NCBI GenBank assembly: GCA_963573315.1
Contig: OY752148.1
Coordinates: forward strand, 62,001 to 126,000
Length of the DNA stretch: 64,000 nt
Origin: Entomortierella parvispora
Taxonomy: Eukaryota > Mortierellomycota > Mortierellomycetes > Mortierellales > Mortierellaceae
Direction: 5' to 3'
A model generated the notes under the pieces. The model was not told the origin of the DNA, ran no database searches, and saw only the letters and a list, made by a program, of their open reading frames with translations. Below, piece after piece: positions 9,656 to 22,656 of this stretch; the stretch's first letter is position 1, and the number at the start of each line of letters is the position of its first letter. Position numbers and translations under genes: made by a program.

Positions 9656-12600
9656 TCACAAAGAATTCAGGATGGTCTTGACGGTCGGCATCCTCTTCAA
9701 GATCGACTCTGCAGACGCCCGCACGACCTTGGGTTCCTGTTTCACCGCAGCCGCCGTCTCTTCTTCCTTCTTGAAGCGCGCCTCAATATTTTCCTTGTCT
9801 TCCTCTCCGTCCTCCACATCCTCCACTTTGACGCTCACGGACGACCGTTGGAGAGAGAGGCCTGACCGGGTCAGAAGCGGATGCAGATGGTGTGCCTCAA
9901 GCCCCAATCTCAAAACCCAGTCTTGACGCTCCATCAATTGCAGAAACTGCTCAAACACCTCGGATCCCTGGAGGGTCTTTCGAGATCCAATCACAATGAG
10001 CTTTTTCTTGGCTCTTGTAAACGCCACGTTGATCCGTCGCCAGTCCTTCAAGAGATCGCCTACATGCTGCTCCGCGTTCGATCGCACCAACGACACAATC
10101 ACACAATCCTTGTCCTTGCCCTGATACCGATCGACGGTGTGAATATCCAGCGACGGCCTGGATGCCAGTAAGCGCGACAGCACCCTCAGCTGTGCCCTAA
10201 GCACCGAAATAATGCCAATGTCACTTTCCGCAATGCCTCCGCTAATCAACGCCTCTGTGATTTGCCATACCAAAAGCGCCTCTGTCGGGTTTTGTGTCGA
10301 CTGGCCAACTCGCACCTCGACGGCCGGGATCTCATCCGTATCAATAAAAACAACCGAACGTCTCGCATCCAGTGTCGTCTCCAACCAACAACTGGCACCA
10401 CCGGCACAAGGTATTGGATCCTTGGCAGAAGAGGTGGACAGAGACGAAGAGTCAATACCATGACAGCGGCGACGGAAGCCATCCATGTCCGGAATCTCCA
10501 GAACCTTGTTGGCCACTTCCTCGTTGGCACACTGCAGCTGATTCTTGTATACGAGTGTATTGGACAGAAGCATCACGTCCTTGTTCATGCGGTACTGGTG
10601 CGTGAGTGATGTCACCGCCTCTGGGTAATGATCCGAGAGAATCTTGAACAAACTCTGGTCATAGCCGCTCTTCCTAGCCTCTGCGTTCTTGACCTATTGC
10701 GATAGTTTTGGTATATCGAAAAGGATTAGCCTTTAAAAATGAAAAAAAAACTTCTAAAATACCACAAACTTGTACCAATTTTTTCAAAACGTACCAGTGG
10801 AGGTAACTGATTATGATCTCCCACAAGAACAAACACGTCAGCGAAACGTATTGGCCCGAGGCAAGCTGGTAGTGTAATCTGGGATGCTTCATCAACGATG
10901 CAGTAGTCGAATCGTTTTTCTGCAAAAAGTGGACTGCAAAACAAGGTCATGTCAGAATAAATGAGAAGAAGTTCGTTCGCCGAAATAAAAGAAGTCCACT
11001 TACTCGCCAATCCCCAAGCACGTTGTCCCTACAACTTGACATCTCCCATAAAAGTTGTGGATCGCCTCTGGAGTGTTCAGTGGTGCCTGAGTAAAATCGG
11101 GTACCAGTGGCTGAATGTCGCGGTGAACCTTGTCCTTGTTGCCTAACCGGATCGTGTTGATATCAGGGTGGAGTTTGAGAAGCACATTGTCCACCGCCGT
11201 ATGTGTATACGAGGTCAAGATGACTGACTTTCCCCGGCTGACAAGCGTATGGATCAATTCCGCAATTGTTGTCGTCTTTCCTGTCCCCGGCATTCCAAGA
11301 ATGAGCGTGTAATCCCTGGCGGCCAGCACCTTCTTGATCGTCCTCATTTGATCCAGGTTCAGGTGAGCACTTTCCTGCGTGGCACTATCCATGGATTCAA
11401 AAACCGGCCTTCTTAGGTCCACAATCAGCTCTCGTCTCTTGGAGTCTCCGCCGTGTGCATCGGATCGAAACAGTTGGACCAGGTTGTTCCGCGTCCGAGA
11501 AATTCCCGCAGACATCTCGTCCTTGTCGATGCGGAATCGAATGTTCTCCTTTTCCAGACGGTCGTGATACTGGCCCAGTCTTTCGCTGCTGGTATCGCTT
11601 GGTCGTCCTTCTGAAATTTCAATTAATCCTCGGTAAGACTGGTTGGATCGATAGTCGTATCCCGGCTGTCGAAGAGGCGGTCCAACAAGTGCCTTGTCCA
11701 GAGCCACTGTGATCTGATTCATCGTCAGCGACAGTACCTGACCAATAGCGAGGGCGTAATGGTTGTTGTCGGATGACAGTACAATAGGATCTCCCACAGA
11801 GATGTTGGAGCTGAGAAGTGAAGATCCAGTGCGCAACGTCTGGGACAATGACTGTTGGCTCATCGACGGCAAAGGAGTTCCCAGCTTGAAGCTGTAGTGA
11901 TTGCCAAAGCGGCTTGAGAGGGATACGTCTGGCTGTTGATCGTTAGCCCCTCCTGTGCCGTGTGAGGATGCAGGCACCAACTGTAAACCTCCTAGACAGT
12001 CTCCAGCTACTTGGCGATCTTTTCCCTGCATGGCCCAGATCTGGCTTTGAAATTTGGTGATATCTCCTTGTTCCAAAGACAGTAGTCGATTCCATTTACT
12101 CAAGAACTCGGCATGAATGGGATTCAGATGGTCGGTCGCTTCATCAAACATCTTGCCGATGCCTGCACTCTCCGTTGTTCCTTCCTCCAGCAACTTGTGA
12201 AGGACAGTACACGATGAGAACGAGAAGCACCACTTGCACTTTTGTTCACTCTTAACCATCGGTGGCATGACAGTGGATCGCCCTTCATAGAATGCTACCT
12301 CGTTCCTCTGCATGATGATTACCCGTATTTCCTGGTGCGGAGCTGGCACACGAATAAATTCGCCCGTTCTCAGGTAAAAGAGTAAACCCCATTGCACATC
12401 AACATCTAAAAGTTGCCATAACAAAGAGAGAGAAAAAAACATGAAATTCGTCAGAACAAGACTGCAGAAGTGTTTCATTTTCAGCTTGCACGACGTTTGA
12501 TAAAAATCTACCCACCATATCGATCTGTCATCAGGAGGGTGTAGAGCATGGTCTGGGCTCGATGGTCAATCACGTTTGATTTTTTGCCAGTCTTTAGTTC

Positions 12601-15600
12601 GAATGGCACAGTGAGTGTTTTCGTCTCGTCTCGCGTTTGGACAGTGACCTGAATAGTGGCATCAATCTTTCCTTTCAGTCCAAACATGGGTGACCAAATA
12701 TTCTCTTCGATATCCAGGATCTTGTTAACACAGAGCAGAGTCACGTCGCTCTTCTTCCCCTGGCCGATCGGTTCATCAATAGTTCCCTCAATCTGTTTAC
12801 AAAAAGAAAAGGAAAAAAAAAGTTGAGAAACAGCTTGAAAATAAAAACACCAGAAGCTCATCCAGATAATGGTCCTACCGATGGAGTTGGCCTCAAGTAC
12901 CGTCTTGCCCACTCTCGGCATCCTGTAATTTGCTCGAGTAGTATATCTCGAGCAGCATCAATCGACTCGTTCACCAGGCACAGATCCTTGAGATGTCCCT
13001 CCAGTAGCTCCTCTACCCTTTCCTTCATCGCTTCCTCGGAAAAATCGTTTGCTCGCAAGGATTCCTGGAACAGCTCGTGAATGATGGTTCCATGGATCAT
13101 GGCAGCGGACGACTCATCTGTCCTCTTGGCCCGTAACTCAATGATGGGCCGCCGAATACACGTGAAACTTTGGGACAGCGCAGACGTCGGCACCAGATAG
13201 TCGGGTTTGACAATCAAAAAGCCCTGATAGTCATCGATCCAAATATCATTCGTGCCTTCGGCGCCCAATCTAGCATTAACAACATGGACAATATCACCTA
13301 AGATGCAACAGAAGCAACACAATGTACTATTAGTACATCCGCTCCACGACGGATATGAGCCATAAAATCATCTTGGAGTGCAACTGTCTCCTTACCCGTC
13401 TCTACTTTTGTGGTGGCCCATGATCCATCCAGATGTATTGAAGTAAATTGATCAGATCCCTGCATCCGACACATAATTATCTACACCAAGAAAAATGTAT
13501 GAGAAACTGGACAGAGAACATCAAAAGATATTGATCAAAATGGTCACTCTCTTTACCTTTTGCAACCCAGAGTACCCTCCCTTTGTAGGGACATCATTCA
13601 CTTCGAGCGCCGTATATCGAAGGTATTTTTCACTCTGCGCTCGGTAAACGGTAGGTGTCTACTTCAAACAGAAATCAGGTGCGATTGACTATCAATAATA
13701 GAACAGTGGCCTTCCTACGCCCTTAGTATACGCACTTACCTTTTGATCCGTCGACTCTGACTGCTCAAAGTCGTCATCCAAGCCTTCGAGGTCTTCCAGA
13801 CCCTCGAAATCGTCCAAGTTGTCATCATCCATGATACCATCGAGATCTCCAAGATTATCGAAATCATCAAGGTCGTCAAATTCGTCCTGTCCTGATCCAG
13901 GCGCTTTCGTTTTCTCCAACGCACTGTCGCCCTTCGAGTCCTTGACTTCTAATCGACGGACCTGTGTTCCCAATTCAGAAGGGTGAGGCCGGATGCCCGC
14001 GAAACTTTTGTCCAGGTAGGAGGATGCAGAGCTAGCGGGTTCAGAGAGACTAGCCGTGTTTGAACTTGCGGACATTGAGGCCGACTGGGTCTCCATCTGG
14101 ATCAACTCGTCCAAGTCCCCCTCGTCTACTTTGAACTCTCCGAATACGCTATCATAGTCGTTGGGAGAGTCTTGTTGCTCGTGCTTCCTTGATGGTCGAG
14201 GAGGGGTTCTTGGAATTACATCTTGGGCAACTGGTCTTTCCGGTGCAAGACGCAACATCTTTCGAGGAGACGACGTCTTTACAAGATCAGAGGTACTTTC
14301 ATCCAAAGCGACTCGTTTCCGGAATGGAGATTCTGTAGGTTGAGACTGAGACGGGTTGCAGCGGAAACTTGCCTTTAGTTGCTCAATCATGCGAAGAGTA
14401 TCTTCTCGGGACTTTTTTGAGGGGGACGATTGTGTGTGTCCGGCTGTCCTCCCACCCAACCCTGACAGGGTCCGTCGACCCAAAGGCTCTCTTCGCCTAG
14501 ATTCAGAGGTCACATCCTGGACACTCTTGTGCCTAGAGAATCCAGGGCTTTTGATAGTTGGAGACTTGAGTCGATCCAACAGAGATGCTGTAGGTGAGGT
14601 TGGAGCCCAGTCACTCGATGTGCCTTCCGCTTCTTCATCCATGTTCATTTCCGTTTCCAGAGGCAAAGCGGATCTTCCCCGATGACTGTTGATCATGTCC
14701 CTGATGAGGTCTTTTGGTTTGTCCGCCTTCACAAGAACGGGATACAAAGAGCTAGGTTAGGCATATAAAATAGATCAAATGATCTGCAATTTGCAGTAGG
14801 ACATTTTGAAGGGCTAGACTTACTCTCGCTCTTGCTATTGATGAATCTGGGTATAAACGTCCAACGATCGAAGCAATATCTATTTGAAAGCAACAACAAG
14901 GTATGATAAATGCGTGCTCCTCTCTCTCCAAGTTGCGGACGAAAATATCTCTTACCGTCCTCATGCGATCGCTCGTTGTGACTTCTGTTCAGTTTTTTGA
15001 GTGCCTCCATGGGTGGGGTTCTGAGCCAGAAGACGGATTGCTCGGGGGAAAGTCCAAGCGAATCCACATAGCCACGCTTCGATAAATCGGTAGGGGTTCT
15101 TTGCAGGGCCTTTGCCTGTCGTGACTTTGTTACTGGTGGCGTGGAGGGGCAACGAGTCGAAGTAGATGGCAGCTCCAGTAAAGACGATGAATCTGGTTCG
15201 TCCTTTCTCAAGTTGGCAATATCTGCCTTTACTCGATCTTCCAAAGGTCGTGGGGAAGAGGGGGGAGGGGGTGCGGGAAGGTTGGCAGGAGCAAGTGGGA
15301 GAGGTTGGACTGGATGATGATCCTGCTGGGCTTTTGATTCTGACCCACGCGTCGAATTTGAAGGCGCTTGCTCCAAGGCTGCAGTTTTTTCAGGGGCAGA
15401 CTTGACAAAGAATGAGTTAAGGACGGCCTAGCATATTGAAGAGAAAGAGGAGGAGAATTGGACAATGGTGAGAAACAGAAAACCAAAGAGTCCAACAAAC
15501 AGAAAAAGTAGAGCGTTGGAAGACCTGCCTGATTACGCCTCGCCCCAGTCTTGGATGTATCAGAGCCGCCGGTATTGGCAGCAATGTTTGCGCTGGATTG

Positions 15601-15654
15601 CGAGCCAGAGCCAGGATCCTTGTCCTTTATCTTTCGCTTCATAACAGGAGGCAT
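9656..15654 (-). CDS. DNA2: DNA replication ATP-dependent helicase/nuclease DNA2, 1700 aa
   Basis: Eleven exons on the minus strand: 15529-15654, 14956-15427, 14824-14879, 13740-14726, 13557-13658, 13396-13480, 12879-13297, 12516-12792, 11004-12405, 10795-10933, 9656-10693; all phases agree. Dna2 trims long Okazaki flaps and resects DNA ends. The nuclease has Asp793 (GLKGKID), Glu814 and Lys816 (ELKTG), then HRAQ and DRY; the 4Fe-4S cysteines are Cys656, Cys898, Cys901 and Cys907. The SF1 helicase has Walker [10 protein letters not shown] (Lys1218), DEAS (1323-1326), [23 protein letters not shown] and [11 protein letters not shown]. An acidic tract ([14 protein letters not shown]) lies in exon 4. 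Exon 1 to exon 2 needs a GC-AG intron, which joins Q42 to AVLNSFF and makes a PCNA-box consensus. The start of exon 4 (acceptor before 14726) was chosen by phase and is less certain. Confidence 0.95.
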
Positions 15655-16068
15655 GTCCGGACGGAATGGGTCGAGGTGCACTCGGGTCGAGATTTCAAGA
15701 AAGGGTTAGGCTGGACTGATGCAGAAGTAGGGTGATTGTGAATACAGTGGCAAAGGCAAGTGAATAAGAGGAGGAGGAGGGAAAGGAAGAGGAGGTAGGA
15801 GATAAGATGGGGTGAAAGGGGACAGAGAACGAAGAGAAGAGAGAAGGATGGGGACCTTGGTGTTGTGCATGTGCATGTATGCATATTGAACGTGGGAGGT
15901 GTGCTCTTTTCTTGTTTGGGCAACACAAACGAGACGCGCGAATTGCGCTGTGACTGCTCATCACACAGGGAGGGCGAATTGGTGGCGCATCCCTCTCCCT
16001 CATGCATGCATGCATGCGCATGCCCTTCCATCCTCCATCCAATAACTGCATCATCATCTTCTTGGCCA
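15655..16068. promoter_or_regulatory. Divergent promoter between DNA2 and the methyltransferase
   Basis: 414 bases between two opposite start codons. Contains alternating purine-pyrimidine stretches (CATG repeats near 16001-16024) and a CCAAT at about 16039. No MCB element (ACGCGT) was seen, although a GACGCGCG lies near 15931. The boundary is inferred from gene starts only. Confidence 0.45.
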
Positions 16069-17377
16069 ATGGCTCCTCCTCGGTTCCTGGCCTTCTCGGG
16101 CCTGCTCCTGGCCCTGGCAGTGTCAACCTTTTATCCCTCCCTCTCCTCGCCCACTTCCTCTCCCTTGAGCTCGCGTCTCCAAACTCTGTCAACCCTCGCG
16201 CTGGGATTTCTGCTCGGCCTCCTCGTGGCCGAGACTCCCCTAGCCAGCGCCCTCCAGCAACTCTTTGGACTCACCACCAGGAACCCTGACAAAGTTGGAC
16301 TCGATATTTTACACGGCGGAATCCGTGCGTCCTCCACCTCCGAGGACCAGACTGAGAAAAAGAAGGCAGAACTTAACCAACGGACCATGTACGGACTGCA
16401 GCATGCCTTCTTGAACCTAGAAGTCACCGGCTGGTGGTTCAATATGGGCCTGTGGGACAAGGATCTGGACGAAAAGGCTTCGACGGGTAAAGAAGAAACT
16501 CGTTCAAAGTTTAGGGCGATGCGGTTCCAGGACGCCTGTCAAGCACTCGTCCGTAAAGTCACCAACGGACTCGATATCAACCCAAAGAGCCATATTCTCG
16601 GTAAGGTTTCGACTGTTGTTTTCTTTCACTTTGCATGATTATTTGTTGGATTCAATGCACTCATAATTACCATATCTTTTGTTAGATGTCGGATTTGGAT
16701 GTGGAGACCAGGATGTCTACATGGCCAAGCTCTATCAACCTGCTCAGATCACCGGAATCACCATCGAACCGATCCAGCACCATGCTGCTCAAGACCTCAT
16801 TGGTCGTACTCTCACCCCAGGGACAAAGATTGGCCTTCATATCGCGGACGCATCCATTCTCCCTGCCTTTTTGGAATCCAACCCCGATATCCTGCCCCAC
16901 AACCAGCTATTCAGTCATGTCATCTCGATCGATTCTGCTTATCATTATCGGACCCGTGCCCAATTTCTGAAAAACGCTTCCAAAGTCTTGCAGCCCGGCA
17001 CCGGTCGCTTGGCCATGGCTGACATGATTCTAGCAAAACCCGCTCCTACCTCGTTCCTGGGTCGCAAAGTCTTTGATGCTGTGTTTGGAGCCATGGAAGT
17101 CCCCACGGTTAACATGAAGCCCTTGGAAGAGTACAAGAGAGATTTAGTCGCGGCAGGATTCGTGGATATCGAGATTGAATGTATCGAGGACAGGGTCTTC
17201 CCGGGACTAGCGAGCTTTATCGAGAACCAATTGGGGCGGTTAGGTGGACTGGTGAAACCAGGCGTGCATTGGACCTATTGGGGACTCTGCAAGGGCCTCT
17301 TCTGGCTCGATCGGTCCAAGTGGCTTCACTTTGTTGTGGTTAAGGCTAGAAAGGCTTCACCACTGTCAAGCCAGTGA
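16069..17377 (+). CDS. Membrane-anchored SAM-dependent methyltransferase
   Basis: Exons 16069-16600 and 16686-17377 (phase 1) encode 407 aa. Residues about 5-24 and 40-62 are hydrophobic and Leu/Ala-rich, giving one or two membrane segments or a signal anchor. The catalytic part is a class I methyltransferase: motif I ILDVGFGCGDQDVYMA (residues 176-191), a following acidic strand ITGITIEP, then VISIDSAYHYRTRAQFLKNA and LAMADM. The pattern SAYHYRTRAQFL resembles sterol-, tocopherol- and phosphoethanolamine-type methyltransferases, so a lipid-like acceptor is a reasonable guess, but the substrate is not shown. The start at 16069 begins directly before the hydrophobic segment. Divergent from DNA2; convergent with the transportin gene. 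Confidence 0.85.
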
Positions 17378-17743
17378 CCAAACATTCCATCTACATAAAT
17401 ACATTGTCTTTTTCCTTTTGCGCAAAGTATGACCATTGGCTTTTGACCTTCAATCCTCATGCGACTCATTGTGAGGACAGAGAATATTGATCTCTCGTTA
17501 AATTTATTGTCGAGTTTCCCAGTAGAGCGAGAATTAGGCAGGTTGATTGATGGCACACTCTATTTCTTGCCTCGACTGCGAGGTACCATGTTTTTGCGCC
17601 TGTAGATTGTCGTAAAGTCTTGGACTACAGACTTGACTCTGTTCCAGTTTCCTTCGGATACAGCCCTAGAGATTATAGAGTTCAATCGACAATTAGTCTC
17701 CGAAATAAAGATAAAGAAATGGTCAACAGAAAAAAAAAAAAAC
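17378..17743. other. Convergent 3' intergenic region
   Basis: 366 bases between the stop codons of the methyltransferase (plus) and transportin-3 (minus). No gene seen; must hold both polyadenylation regions. Confidence 0.6.
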
Positions 17744-20700
17744 CTACGAGTTGAAGTCTGTGGCTGCTTTTTGAAGCTCTGCGGGAGCCAACTCCAAGCC
17801 AGAGATTGCCTCTGCGAACCAAACTGGACTTTCTTCAGGACAAAACCTTGCCAGCGCCTTGATCACCCCCGTTGCATCGCCTTGGACCTCTGGTGGAAAT
17901 GTGTAAATAATACCTTGCAAAAGATGCGACATGAAAGTAACACCGTGTTCTAAGAACAACGCTTTGACTATCGTTGCCTCACTGTTGGAGATCGAGTTTG
18001 AAGCTTGAGAAGAAGGCGATGACTGTGGGTGTTGCAGATCGTTCATATGGTCCAGTACGATCCTACAGTACCGAAGAACCGAAGTAAGCGAATACTGCTC
18101 CTTGAGGGAGAGTGCGGCCAACATTGCACTAAAGACAGTTGGGAAGAGGGTGCAGTGCACGTATTCTCTAGGACACGCAAGCATAGCATCCGACACGAGA
18201 TTGAAGTAATCCTCCAGAACTAGAAAGTAAAAAAAGGGTTGTCAGTCCATTTTGTCTTGAATATCTCCAAGATGGATCGTGGTCTTAAAGGCCTTACCAT
18301 CTGGAATCTCGTTGAATTGCCCTGCGTATTTCTGAAGGACTTGCCACATAGACACACTGAGACCCTCGACGAACTGCAGAGTAGGAATCGGGTTTGATTC
18401 TCCAAACTCACGAACGACCCGTCCACTGGCCCACAAGTACTGTCCCAGTCCCGACTGCTCAAAGCTCTTTATCAAACGGCTCATAGTCACGGGCAGCAAA
18501 GGCGCGTAGTGTGTCCTGTACGTGACAATGATTGAACGCCAGCAAGAAGCGAGTGATTTAGCCACATCATCGATGGCACCTACGCGATCCGCCAGGCTGT
18601 CCATAATGGGCCAAAGCTGTTGAACAATTGGAATGCAGGGATGAGCCTCTGTTGGTGCCACTTGTGGATTGACGGTTTCGAAAAATATCTTGAGTTGGGA
18701 AACGTTGTCTGAGAAATCGAAATGAAGAGAGTCATGATTAGCATAGCGGCATATATCTGCTGGTATTCTTCAATAAAATGCGCGGTAGAGGATATTACCA
18801 ATGATAAGAGGAATGTCGTCCTCGAGAGTCGCCTGTCCGTTAGAAGCCAATACAGACAGTTGCTGGGCAATGGGAGCGCAAAACATCTGAAACACATTTG
18901 CGAGTTCTGCGTTGGGCACGGCGGCGATAACGTGGGCGACAGCTTCAGTCACTTCCAAAAGATCCAGGCCCTTGAGTTGCTTAGTGACGCCCATAAAGAA
19001 CTGATGCAACTGATTCAGGTAGTTCAACAAGTGCTATCGTCCATGATCAAGTCAACAAATGCTGGAGTGAGCGACAGCAACAAGTACATGGTGATTACAA
19101 AGCCAAATTGAACACTTACAGTACTGCACTCTTTGCAGAGGAGCTTGAGAGCTAATGCCGACGCCGCGACTACCTCCTCATTATCGAATCCCGAGGAAAT
19201 GAAACTGAGTTGATACTCGATAAACTCGGGGTGCTTTTCTGTCCAACTTCCATAGCGAGCAATGACGAGGGTGGCGGCGTATTTGATTTTGGGGTGCTCC
19301 GGCAATTGTGAAAGCAACTTCATGATCTCTGGCAGCACCTCGTTCTCTTCAGGGTCCACTTGCGCGCCCATAGATCGCAGAGCCATCAACGGAGCCTCGA
19401 CATCCTGCCACTTTGGAGGAGTTTTTGAGGCAGCTTCTGTAATGAGCATGTAAGCCTTGCCCAGTGGAATTCGCGAACCGAGAATAAGGCAACAGTCCTT
19501 CAGAACATCACCCATGACATGTCTAAAGTCCTTGAAGTCATCTCTCTCCTTTGCGGACCACGACTCCAAGTCATTGGGGTAGTGAAGGTGCTTGATCATG
19601 ACATCCACGAGCTTTTGGTAAACATCCTGATACTTGACTCTGGCCGTCTCGTTCCTTCTGAGTTCATCTGCCAGCTGATACCAAAAACGGAAAGTCATGG
19701 GTACAACGTCCAAGTCGTGGAATGCGGTGCACTCAGCAATTCCTTCCACGATTCCCCTAAAATGATCCGTGTGCTTTACGACCAACGACAAGTAGCATTC
19801 GCCAGCTTCTACAAAGATCTTGCAGTATCCACGAAGATTGTCCTCATTCTCATCCTCCAGACTCTGCGCGATCTCTTGTCGAAGTGGGAGGAGGTTGGGA
19901 TAGATCTCTTCAATCACGGGCATGGATTCCTCAATGTCCTTTGTCTGATAAATGAGCTCACAGACTACATCCACTGCAGTGTCAAACAGTTCTGGCATCT
20001 GGAGGGCTTTGAATGAAAAGGCGAGCAAAGGATTGTTGGAGAGGCTGCTGGTGGGGATGTCGCCCGATCGCAACCAAGAAAGGAAGCACCTAAAGACGCC
20101 TTCCTGCAATCGGGTGTCACCGCCTACATAATATGGTTTTTATGTCAATTTGTGTAGATATGATTGCAACAGCGTATGAGAGCATGCGATGGCGCTTGGT
20201 CTTACCAGAGTTTTCCATATACATAACCAGCAACCTAAGGATTTGAGGTGCATTCTGGGTGAGCAGCGCGTCCGCACGGGATCTATATTCTTCATCCTGT
20301 GTAGTGCAATAAAAGGAATCAAATACGTTGTGGATGCGATCCAAATTTAGTTCCATGGATTGACTGGCGGTGGATATGTAACTCTTCATGACGTATATAT
20401 GACCACAGGGATCCTACCGTAAGAGTTGGGCAGCGACTGTCGTTGACTTCCTCGGGTAGAACTGTGAGGAACTCGAGGAGATAAGGGAGATCTGCTGCCG
20501 TTGATCCATAGAGGCTAGTCATGTGTCCCACTGGGTTCTCCCACTCTAGCATGCGCAAGGATAATGCGGCCAGGGAAAGGGACAGTTGCGTGCGAATGAC
20601 CCTTGGTGATGATTTGTGCTGCATTGACAAGCTCAGGAGCGATTCTTTCAATGAGGCACGGTGAGGTCCATCCAGATCCTGAAAGTCGTCGACAATCTAT

Positions 20701-21142
20701 CCAACGGACAATGTGTCATCCTGTCAGTTGCCTTCATTCACGATTTCGCGGGTCAAAGGGGAGAGTGGGTGCCAACAAAATCCAGTCGAACCTTTCGACG
20801 CATCGTCTGGGCGCCAAAGACCTGGGCCTCGGTGCCAACAGTCTCGTTTGTGAGAAGAATGACGGCGGTTTGCCATGCCTCGGGCTAGCATGCGAGAGAA
20901 AGAGGGAAAAGAAGGAGAATGCAAGGTTAGGGATCCAGCTTTCCGAGAGGCTTTTTTTTCCTTCATTTTTTGCCACCAAACAAAGAGGCAATCAGCATTA
21001 GCATTGTCGTGATGATCACCATGGCCTGGAAGCTCTCGAGCCAGAGATTGGCCTCCTTCTTGGCACTGTTGCTGGGAGCGTTGTAGAGGGCATTGAGTGC
21101 GGCGACGACCTGCTGGAATGAATCCGCTGCAGTTGTTGCCAT
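17744..21142 (-). CDS. MTR10: Transportin-3/Mtr10-type importin-beta nuclear import receptor, 903 aa
   Basis: Eight exons on the minus strand: 21020-21142, 20792-20884, 20418-20696, 20206-20296, 19120-20123, 18799-19033, 18298-18708, 17744-18219; all phases agree. Length matches human TNPO3 (about 920 aa). Recognised blocks: VVAALNALYNAPS at the N-terminus, AVILLTNETVGTEAQVFGAQ, LPYLLEFLTVLPEEVNDSR, FRFWYQLADELRRNE, and the C-terminal GLELAPAELQKAA. The protein is a HEAT-repeat solenoid that carries SR-type splicing factors (TNPO3) or the mRNA-binding Npl3 (yeast Mtr10) into the nucleus and releases them on RanGTP. Exon 4 was placed so that PTLT joins DEEYRSRADALLTQNAPQ, the order expected for fungal Mtr10. 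Divergent from the Crinkler gene. Confidence 0.93.
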
Positions 21143-21896
21143 GATGCAGGATGGACGGGGATAAAAAGGAGGAAAGTGAAGAAGAAAGAGATGAAGGGAC
21201 GGATGGATGTCTGCACGCTTTTGAAGAGCAGACGACTCGTGCAGCCAAAACCTGTGCGTATGAATAAAAACATTGGGATAATTTAATGGGATTAATCTAA
21301 TTTATCCTCTCTAAATTAGGGTCTACTTCAAAAAAACACCATAGCCGACATTCCCCTCAGGGAACCTAGTCTGTCTTCCTGAAGATGGTTCAGCCCCCTC
21401 ATCGGTGAGTCTGTCTTCGTGAACACTGCTCTGCCTGATATCAATGATGAGCGCTACTGTAGAGGCATGATGATGATACTCGTCCGTCTGCTTGGAGCAT
21501 AACTTCAACTTCTGCTAGTCTCTGGCGCGACTTTTTGACGTTCGTAACATGGAGTTGGGCGAGACCCCACGATAAGCGCGGTACTGAAAAAGGCCGTGAC
21601 CTCGACTGGTTCCATCAACCTGGGGTTGGTAAGCTGGATCTAGTGTGCATGATAATCGAGATGAATAAGAACAAGATGCCGGCACTGTCTGTGGGGCTCT
21701 GAGCTCAAATCATCCAAAGCCGTTCGCCGCTTCTAGCCTCAAACTACAATCGCACGGACCTTGTGTCACATGATGGTCTTTGTTTGGCCCTTGTTGCCAC
21801 CATCTCCTCTTCTTGTTCCTTCCTTCTCTTCTTCTGCCTTCTCATCTTCTTTCTTCTCTCGCCGCAGTTTTCTTTTCTCTCTTCGTTTCTTCCCTA
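21143..21896. other. Divergent intergenic region, transportin-3 to Crinkler
   Basis: About 750 bases between opposite start codons. Includes a short direct repeat (AGTCTGTCTTC at about 21369 and 21409) and a long CT-rich tract before the Crinkler ATG. No gene seen. Confidence 0.55.
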
Positions 21897-22616
21897 ATGC
21901 TTTACAATACCATGACCAACAGCCACTTAAATCTGCTCTGTGTTATCGATGGACAAGCTACTCCTCTCTCTGTCGACATTGACCCATCAAAGACGGTCGA
22001 TCACCTCAAGCACGCGATCATGGCGAAGAAATCTGCCATGTTTCGTGGTATGGACCCCATGGGCCTCACCCTCTGGCTCGTCACGACCCCTATCCCTGAA
22101 AGTCATGATGGTGACGACAACGGGGTGTCCTTTGACTTCAATACTACACACAAAAAGAAGCTCATAGGGGCCAGTGAGCTCCATCGCGTTTTCAATGACG
22201 AGGCTATAATATGCATCATCACTGAGCGACCCCTGCCAAGTAAATGTCTACAACAGAATGCGCAAACGTGCTCTCACTCAAATGGCGCTTCTCTAACAGT
22301 TATCTCTTTGATGCATCAAGTCAACGTTATCGACGTACCCCACCTGAAACACTTCAAACTTGATGCCACTGTCCACGCATACTTGCGAGATTTCGTCTAT
22401 TACGCTGACCAAACAGACAGCAATGCGCCCCTGATCCAAAAGATTCTCCGAGGCGAATTTGTTCTCGTATATGGATCAAAGGCATCAGGGAAATCCTCTC
22501 GTATTATTGATGCGGCGAATACACTTCAGAAAGACTACCACTACCAGTGCATATAGTAAGTGTAACGGGCCCTTTCTCCCAGTTATTGTTCCCTCCCATG
22601 TCTCATAATCGATCGG

Positions 22617-22656
<40 letters not shown>

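Noticed and set aside
15523..15528. Canonical GT donor for DNA2 intron 1 (GT at 15524-15523)
   Set aside because: With the acceptor before 15427 it gives an immediate in-frame stop; it only works with a distant acceptor that removes the FF motif. The GC donor was preferred.
20299..20382. Extra coding segment (SYISTASQSMELNL) in transportin-3
   Set aside because: It lies within intron 3; splicing PTLT directly to DEEYRSRADALL restores the conserved Mtr10 order.
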